From CAIYYO01 sp049299895 (GTDB taxonomy: Archaea; Altiarchaeota; Altiarchaeia; IMC4; QMZM01), in NCBI GenBank assembly GCA_049299895.1, contig JBAQYF010000002.1, forward strand, positions 1 through 64,000: a stretch of DNA of 64,000 nt, in the 5' to 3' direction. The position numbers and the translations under genes are program-made. Shown here piece after piece: positions 59,107 to 64,000 of the stretch (position 1 is its first letter; every line of letters starts with the position of its first letter). The notes below the pieces were generated by a model. The model made no database searches, had not been told where the DNA came from, and saw nothing but the letters and a program-made list of their open reading frames with translations.

Positions 59107-60648
59107 TTATTTCCCGATTATCCTGAGGCTTATTTTTTTCTTGAAAGTCTTTTCAAAAGAGGCTTTATTAGACTCTACTCCCCATCTCTCCAGTTCGCAG
59201 TTCTTCACCGGCCAGATCTTCAGCATTACTTCTTTCTTCCCGTTTTTTGCGAATCGGGCCTTGGCTATGGAGCCGCTGTGGCTTCTGTCAAGGCTTTCTC
59301 CGATTCGCAGTATCGCCGACAGAATATTTATTTTTTCGAGCGTCTCTTTGTCGTATCCCTTTTCTTCTAATTCCTTTCTCTTCGGCATCTTCTTGGTATG
59401 ATACCTGGCTATCGCAGCTATTATGTTTATCTCCCGCTGGTCGAACCCCAGTAGTTCGCTGTTCTTTATCATATAATGGCTGTGCAGATTATGATCGGTG
59501 TATGAGATGAAGTCCCCCACGTCGTGCAGGAATGCCGCGTATTTGAGGAGGTCCCGCTCTTCTATCCCGAGGCTGTGCAAACCTGTCTTTTTTGCGGAAT
59601 CGAACAGTTGGAGCGAAAGAGTTGTGACTCTGTTGGCATGGTTTTCCCGTAGGTTGCATGATCTTCCGAGCTGCAGCGCGCTCCAGTCCCTGACAGTGAT
59701 CTTGTTGAACTGGGAAAATCCTTTGCGCCTGGACAGGTCGTCCATCAGCATCCCGTGTAGTAACCCCCTCTCGGACGGCTTTATTTCCCCGAGCATAAAC
59801 TCTTCCATAAGGGTGTCTAGTATCACTGCTCCTCCGATTATGATGTCCGCCCTGTCTGGATTTATTCCGGGAATCCTCCTCCTTGCCGTAAGGGGGACGC
59901 TGCAGAGTTTCGCTATTACTCTTTTTAAGTCCTTATGTTTGAGCGAGAGATCCCTTTTGGTAATCCTTGTGCCGTTCAGTCTGGCCGCTATCTCAGCCAG
60001 ATTCACTATGGTGCCTGAGCTTCCAAAGGCTCTTTTTATCCCGTGGTTTGCGATCTCTTCAGCGGCTCTAAGCATGCTGTTCTTTGCGTAAAGCTTCATC
60101 TCCTCATAAGTTTTCTTGTCTACCCGGCCTGCTCCACCGTCTTTGAGGAACATGGACGTAAGCCTTATGGAACCAAGCTCTATACTGTCCAGGTAACTGT
60201 GGCAGTATTGATCCCCAATTGCTATTTCGGTGCTGCCTCCCCCGATGTCTATGAACAGGCAATCCTCTTTTCCTATGTGCACGCCGCTCACTATCCCAAG
60301 ATACACGAGCCTGGCTTCTTCCCTCCCGGAGATCACCTTGGCGTCGATGCCAGCGACTTTCCGGAGTCTTTCGAGGAATATGTCCCTGTTCTCCGCTTCC
60401 CTGGTCGCGGAAGTAGCGGCTGCGGTGACGTTTTTTGAGCCGTAGGATCTTGCGACTTCCACGAAATTCTTGCAGACCAAAACAGAGCGGTCCATTGCCT
60501 TCTGCGATAGCAGGCGGCCGTTTTCGTATTCCTTTTCCCCGAGGCGTACTATCTCCTTGTCCTGCCTCAGCACCGTATAAGAATAGTTGGCGTTTAGTCT
60601 GACGATGAGCAGCCTTATGGAGTTTGTTCCGATGTCGATGTAAGTCAG
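59107..60648 (-). CDS. ppx: exopolyphosphatase / guanosine pentaphosphatase (Ppx/GppA), probable CTG start
   Basis: 513 residues if translation begins at CTG 60648 (L-T-Y-I-D-I-G-T-N-S). The only in-frame ATG is at 60780, which would overlap the upstream gene by 136 nt and add 44 unrelated residues. CTG overlaps the upstream stop as CTGA, the same 4-nt coupling as ATGA. Ppx blocks: I-D-I-G-T-N-S-I-R-L-L, G-G-G-S-T-E-I-A-I-G, E-L-G-S-I-R-L-T. A C-terminal HD-like domain (HDVGDFISYTDHNLHSHYM) follows. It degrades polyphosphate or pppGpp. Third gene of the polyphosphate operon. Confidence 0.88.
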   Translation of the reverse strand: MTYIDIGTNSIRLLIVRLNANYSYTVLRQDKEIVRLGEKEYENGRLLSQKAMDRSVLVCKNFVEVARSYGSKNVTAAATSATREAENRDIFLERLRKVAGIDAKVISGREEARLVYLGIVSGVHIGKEDCLFIDIGGGSTEIAIGDQYCHSYLDSIELGSIRLTSMFLKDGGAGRVDKKTYEEMKLYAKNSMLRAAEEIANHGIKRAFGSSGTIVNLAEIAARLNGTRITKRDLSLKHKDLKRVIAKLCSVPLTARRRIPGINPDRADIIIGGAVILDTLMEEFMLGEIKPSERGLLHGMLMDDLSRRKGFSQFNKITVRDWSALQLGRSCNLRENHANRVTTLSLQLFDSAKKTGLHSLGIEERDLLKYAAFLHDVGDFISYTDHNLHSHYMIKNSELLGFDQREINIIAAIARYHTKKMPKRKELEEKGYDKETLEKINILSAILRIGESLDRSHSGSIAKARFAKNGKKEVMLKIWPVKNCELERWGVESNKASFEKTFKKKISLRIIGK

Positions 60649-62960
60649 GACGCTGGTTTTGCCTTTGCCGGCAACCGTTTCCAGTTTATGAGCACCTGCT
60701 TTCCCGATATCTTTTCCAGAAGGTCCTTCTTTTCCGCCGACGCTCTCTCTTCTGCCGGCGTATTCCCATAGGCTGTGCATTCTATTGTTATCCTCCTCTT
60801 ATCCGTTTTCGCCTTGATATTTTGGACGGCCGCACTATGCGATGCGTCCAATCCGTCCGCTATTCTCATGATCCCTGCGAGCATCAGCGTCTCGCGTTGC
60901 GCCGGGCCTTCCAGGCCGTAGTCCTCGGAGGGTATCTTCTTGCAGTGGTATCTTGCGATGCTGCCCACGACGACTCTTTCTTCGGACGTGAACGGGAGGC
61001 GTGTATCGTTTAGTATCAGTTTCATCGAATTCTTATTGTGTCCTTTGCCCCCAAGGGTCCAGCCTATGTCATGGAGGATAGTTGCGCACTCCAGGAGCGT
61101 GCGGCCTTCTATTCCGATCCCGTGCATGTCCTTCAGGTCGTCGAAGAGCTTCAGCGTAAGCCTTCTAACCTGTTTTTCGTGCCCGGCATCCGTCTCGTAT
61201 CTCTGTTTTGTCTTCCGGACCATTTCTATGAACTGATTTGTATTCCCTCTCTCAAGCGGCAGCCTCTCTTCCTCTTCTTCTATCGTGTCAAGAGACTCGG
61301 CTCTCAGAAGCGCCTGGCACACCTTTTCCGGGATGCCTTTTTTTCTCCCCCCGTCTACTGCCAGTTTGTAGTCATATGGAATCCTCTTCATCTCCACATC
61401 CGGCGGATCGATTGACAGAAGGGCGTACATTGCCCGGTTGTCCCTGTCATAGGGAATCCCGACTGTTCCCGGGTTTATGTAAACGACGTCTTCGACTATT
61501 TTGTGGAACTGCCTGTGCGTGTGGCCTGTTATTATTATGTCTGCGCCGGAGGGCTTTTCTATCTTCCCAAGCATCTTCCCGGTTTTTTGCGCGACTATGC
61601 CCTCGGAGTCGGACAGGGGGCTTGCATGCACGATAAGCATGTTCTTTTTTCCTCTTTTGATTCTAAGCTCCTTTGGCAGCTTTGCAAGATATTTGCGGGT
61701 TCTTCCGGAAATATTCTCCGCGTTATAGTCGAGCATTGTCTCCTTGGCGCCTTTTTTCTTTTTTCCGCTCACTGTCCTTTCGAGCACCTTCTGGTCGTAG
61801 TTGCCTATGACACTCATTGACGGAACCATTGCAAGTTCTTCGATCACTTCGTTCGGGAAAGCCCCGTACCCCGTCAGGTCTCCCGCGTTAAGAAAGAGTT
61901 CTACGCCGTTGTTCCTTGCATCCTCTAACACCGCTTTCAGTGCATGGATGTTGCCGTGTATGTCCGATAAGACAGCTATCCTTTTCTTCTGTGGACTAAA
62001 GGGATCTATCAGTTCTTTTATGCTTTCGAAAGTCTTTTTCTCCCTTGCATCCTCCCAGAAAGATACAAGTCTTTTGTATTCAAATGCCCTGCTCTCTTCC
62101 AGGTACTGCCTGAATGCGGCAAGGCTTTTTCCGATTGCTTTCTGATCTTTTTTGTCGTCCTTGTCTGCGTATTTGTATTCATCGACCCTGTTTATGAGGA
62201 CGTCGTAGTCGTGCATCTCCCCGAGAATCTCCTGTAGCCTCTTCATATACGCGGTATATTCGCTTATCTCCACGACATCCCGCAGATGCTTTATGGTTGA
62301 TGCGCCCGGGCAGGATTCTTTCCCATAGATCCCGGCGTATGTCTCAAGGGCATAGCGCAGCCTCTTTGCGGTAATCCTCATCTTGTGGTGCGCATCTATG
62401 TCGCTTTCTTTGTGGACCGGGCATTCGTACGACAACAGGTCGTCCACCATCACGCAGATACGCATGCCTGCGGGGGCATAAGACGCACCCGAACCCGGAG
62501 CTCCATTTGTTTTTTCGATGGTCTTTTTGCATGTTCTCCTGATGTCTTCGATTACATTCCTTGCGTCTATATCTTTTATGGCATCCCTGACCGCATCCTG
62601 TATGCATTTTCTTTCCTCGCGGTTTTTTTCCAGGAGAATAGCCGGGCCTATATTCATGGGGCTGCCTTTCAGGTAGTCCTCTATGCGCGTTGCCTGTACG
62701 TCGAGGTCTCTTGCCGAGCTTAGAGCCTTTGCCGCCTTCCTTATCTCCCTGGCCCATATTTTCCGTTTCTTCCCCGGAAGGCACTCTGGGAATAGAGACA
62801 ATACCGTGAGCAGTCTCCTGGATGCGACCCTTGTCTGGTGTATGTCCTCTGGGTCGGTCCCTTTTAGAGCGCCGCGGGAGTGTTCCTCGAAAGCCTTCAG
62901 GAGTACGAGCATGGTCTTCCCCCAAAACGGGCAATATGCGGGGACGCTATCTGTTCTCAT
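60645..62960 (-). CDS. CHAD-metallophosphoesterase-HD triple fusion protein
   Basis: 771 residues from ATG at 62960 (MRTDSVPAYC). Residues 1-330: CHAD domain with conserved His (TDPEDIHQTRVASRRL, DAHHKMRITAKRLRYALE), a polyphosphate-binding fold. About 345-560: calcineurin-like phosphoesterase (SDIHGNIHALK, N-A-G-D-L-T-G-Y-G, G-N-Y-D-Q, G-H-T-H-R-Q-F). About 590-750: HD domain as in Ppx (ATILHDIGWTLGGKGHNKNS). All active-site residues of the two enzymatic modules appear present. It starts inside the ppk 3' end (14-nt overlap). No such combination is known to me. Confidence 0.85.
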   Translation of the reverse strand: MRTDSVPAYCPFWGKTMLVLLKAFEEHSRGALKGTDPEDIHQTRVASRRLLTVLSLFPECLPGKKRKIWAREIRKAAKALSSARDLDVQATRIEDYLKGSPMNIGPAILLEKNREERKCIQDAVRDAIKDIDARNVIEDIRRTCKKTIEKTNGAPGSGASYAPAGMRICVMVDDLLSYECPVHKESDIDAHHKMRITAKRLRYALETYAGIYGKESCPGASTIKHLRDVVEISEYTAYMKRLQEILGEMHDYDVLINRVDEYKYADKDDKKDQKAIGKSLAAFRQYLEESRAFEYKRLVSFWEDAREKKTFESIKELIDPFSPQKKRIAVLSDIHGNIHALKAVLEDARNNGVELFLNAGDLTGYGAFPNEVIEELAMVPSMSVIGNYDQKVLERTVSGKKKKGAKETMLDYNAENISGRTRKYLAKLPKELRIKRGKKNMLIVHASPLSDSEGIVAQKTGKMLGKIEKPSGADIIITGHTHRQFHKIVEDVVYINPGTVGIPYDRDNRAMYALLSIDPPDVEMKRIPYDYKLAVDGGRKKGIPEKVCQALLRAESLDTIEEEEERLPLERGNTNQFIEMVRKTKQRYETDAGHEKQVRRLTLKLFDDLKDMHGIGIEGRTLLECATILHDIGWTLGGKGHNKNSMKLILNDTRLPFTSEERVVVGSIARYHCKKIPSEDYGLEGPAQRETLMLAGIMRIADGLDASHSAAVQNIKAKTDKRRITIECTAYGNTPAEERASAEKKDLLEKISGKQVLINWKRLPAKAKPAS

Positions 62961-64000
62961 TCCACGCACCCCGGTTATCGATGAACCACTGCTGCGAATA
63001 CATCCCGTTTTCATTTGCGGCGGGCCTGACCTTCTCGTATGTCCCGTCCGGAAGAAGCCTTCTTGTTTTCACGTTGTCTGAAAGGATATTCCTGAGAATG
63101 GTATTGATTATCGCCTTCTTGATCCTTTTGTCGGGCACCGGGAATAAGATCTCGACCCTCCGATCGAGGTTCCTCGGCATCATGTCTGCGCTTCCAAGCA
63201 GTAATTCATCTTCGCCGCCGTTCCTGAAATAATAGATCCTTGCATGCTCGAGGAATCTTCCGGCTATCGAAGACACTATTATATTATCGCTTACGCCCCT
63301 GATCCCCGGCCGCAGGCAGCAGAGGCCTCTTACGTTTATTTCTATCTTCACGCCTGTGATAGATGCCCTGTAGAGCGCCTGTATTATCTCCCGGTCTACG
63401 AGGCCGTTGAGTTTGAAAACGATCCTCCCGTCTCCCGTTTTCCCGTGGGCCTCTATCTCCCGCTCTATTCGTTTCAGCATCTCGTGGCGCAGCTTCTTCG
63501 GAGCGACCAGAAGATGCCTGTAATCGTCTTTTTCAGAGTATCCGGTGAGCGCGTTTAAGAGGTGGGATGCTTCAGAGCAGAGGTGCCTGTTTGTCGTGAG
63601 GTAGCCTATGTCGCTGTATGCCCTTGCGGTTACTGCGTTATAGTTCCCGGTGGAAAAGTGGGCGTATTGGACTATCCGGTCGTTCTCTCTCCTGACGACA
63701 AGGCATATCTTGGCGTGGACCTTGAGATCCTCCAGGCCGTATATAACGTGCACGCCGGCGTGTTCCAGCGCTTTTGCCCACTGTATGTTGTTATGTTCGT
63801 CGAATTTCGCCTTCAGTTCCACGAGCGCGACCACGGATTTTCCGTTGTGTCTTGCCTCTATCAGTGAATCGATTATGGGGGATTTCTTGTCTATGCGGTA
63901 CAGGACTATCTTTATGGCAAGGACGTCCGGGTCCGCAGCAGCCTTCTTCAGGAAATTGACGACTGAGCCGAAGCTGTCGTAGGGATGGAAGAGCATGTAA
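62947..64000 (-). CDS. ppk1: polyphosphate kinase, 3' part (truncated by the window end)
   Basis: About 350 C-terminal residues of PPK1. H-P-Y-D-S-F-G-S-V-V, D-P-D-V-L-A-I-K-I-V-L-Y-R and the PLD-like HxK/HxR motifs V-H-A-K-I-C-L-V (phosphohistidine region) and E-H-A-R-I-Y-Y-F are visible, as is F-S-T-G-N-Y-N. It makes polyphosphate from ATP. The start lies beyond 64000. First visible gene of ppk1-CHAD/MPE/HD-ppx, each overlapping the next. Confidence 0.95.
   Translation of the reverse strand, partial: YMLFHPYDSFGSVVNFLKKAAADPDVLAIKIVLYRIDKKSPIIDSLIEARHNGKSVVALVELKAKFDEHNNIQWAKALEHAGVHVIYGLEDLKVHAKICLVVRRENDRIVQYAHFSTGNYNAVTARAYSDIGYLTTNRHLCSEASHLLNALTGYSEKDDYRHLLVAPKKLRHEMLKRIEREIEAHGKTGDGRIVFKLNGLVDREIIQALYRASITGVKIEINVRGLCCLRPGIRGVSDNIIVSSIAGRFLEHARIYYFRNGGEDELLLGSADMMPRNLDRRVEILFPVPDKRIKKAIINTILRNILSDNVKTRRLLPDGTYEKVRPAANENGMYSQQWFIDNRGAWNENR

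Noticed and set aside
1..64000. CRISPR array or cas genes
   Set aside because: No regularly spaced direct repeats and no Cas-like proteins were found; the repeats seen are coding repeats.

Overview
The window is archaeal chromosome. It encodes TATA-binding protein, aIF5B, fibrillarin, both subunits of DNA polymerase D, tRNase Z, an NreA-type repair protein, a single-domain histone-like protein and two intron-containing tRNA-Pro genes. Several genes lack a Shine-Dalgarno sequence and have a TATA-like box about 25-35 nt before the start, which fits leaderless archaeal transcription. The very large Thr-rich and PKD-domain surface proteins, together with a complete cytosolic-type [FeFe] hydrogenase, recall DPANN-type archaea; that placement is inference, and I cannot name a phylum.

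Layout. 1-760: AT-rich mobile-element edge (5' end of a transposase, a truncated helix-turn-helix relative, a perfect inverted repeat). 754-5530: secreted beta-helix protein, a short PD-(D/E)XK nuclease, dapA, and a Cys-repeat membrane protein split by an in-frame TGA. 5572-12485: fibrillarin, MscS channel, membrane protein, hisD, histone-like protein, phosphoesterase, dUTPase-like protein, lipoprotein, Asn-synthetase-like ATPase. 12482-16378 (minus): tbp, RNase HIII, aIF5B, a truncated dph2 and an unknown gene. 16627-20584: hydrogenase operon hydC-hydB-hydA. 20738-21650: decayed DNA (nonsense-mutated PIN toxin with its antitoxin, a hydA-like relic, a possible Hint fragment). 21702-26895: membrane protein, DEAD-box helicase and, with 26899-28386, a four-gene operon for methanogen-type homocysteine synthesis from aspartate semialdehyde. 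28530-32908: HTH-CBS regulator, leuC-like dehydratase, glycosyltransferase, BofA-like protein, hisC. 32983-34825: tRNA-Pro(TGG), tRNA-Pro(CGG), RelBE-type toxin-antitoxin, tRNase Z.

34921-54889 is dominated by large type-I membrane surface proteins, interrupted by PolD (both subunits) and a SerA-type dehydrogenase. Three of these proteins share an almost complete architecture: PKD domain, several Ig-like domains, one membrane span, a charged cytosolic helix with an HEYYTRKI-type motif, and a C-terminal module with a GE(D/N)PE motif. Three others carry only one of the two cytosolic modules, or a degenerate form. This expanded family with a common inner tail is the best candidate here for an undescribed system.

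54903-59043 (minus): ABC-2 exporter, iron-sulfur flavoprotein, DUF3052 protein, NreA-like protein. 59107-64000 (minus): a polyphosphate operon with polyphosphate kinase (truncated by the window end), a CHAD-metallophosphoesterase-HD triple fusion, and a Ppx/GppA phosphatase.

Metabolic links: aspartate semialdehyde is used by both DapA and the homocysteine operon. HisD and HisC, and possibly the HAD enzyme at 36279, point to histidine synthesis from scattered genes. The trimeric hydrogenase couples H2 to NAD(P)H and probably ferredoxin. Of the four breaks in coding genes, two are single in-frame stops (TGA at 5081, TAG at 21100), one is a truncation (dph2) and one is a duplicated relic (hydA 3' end).
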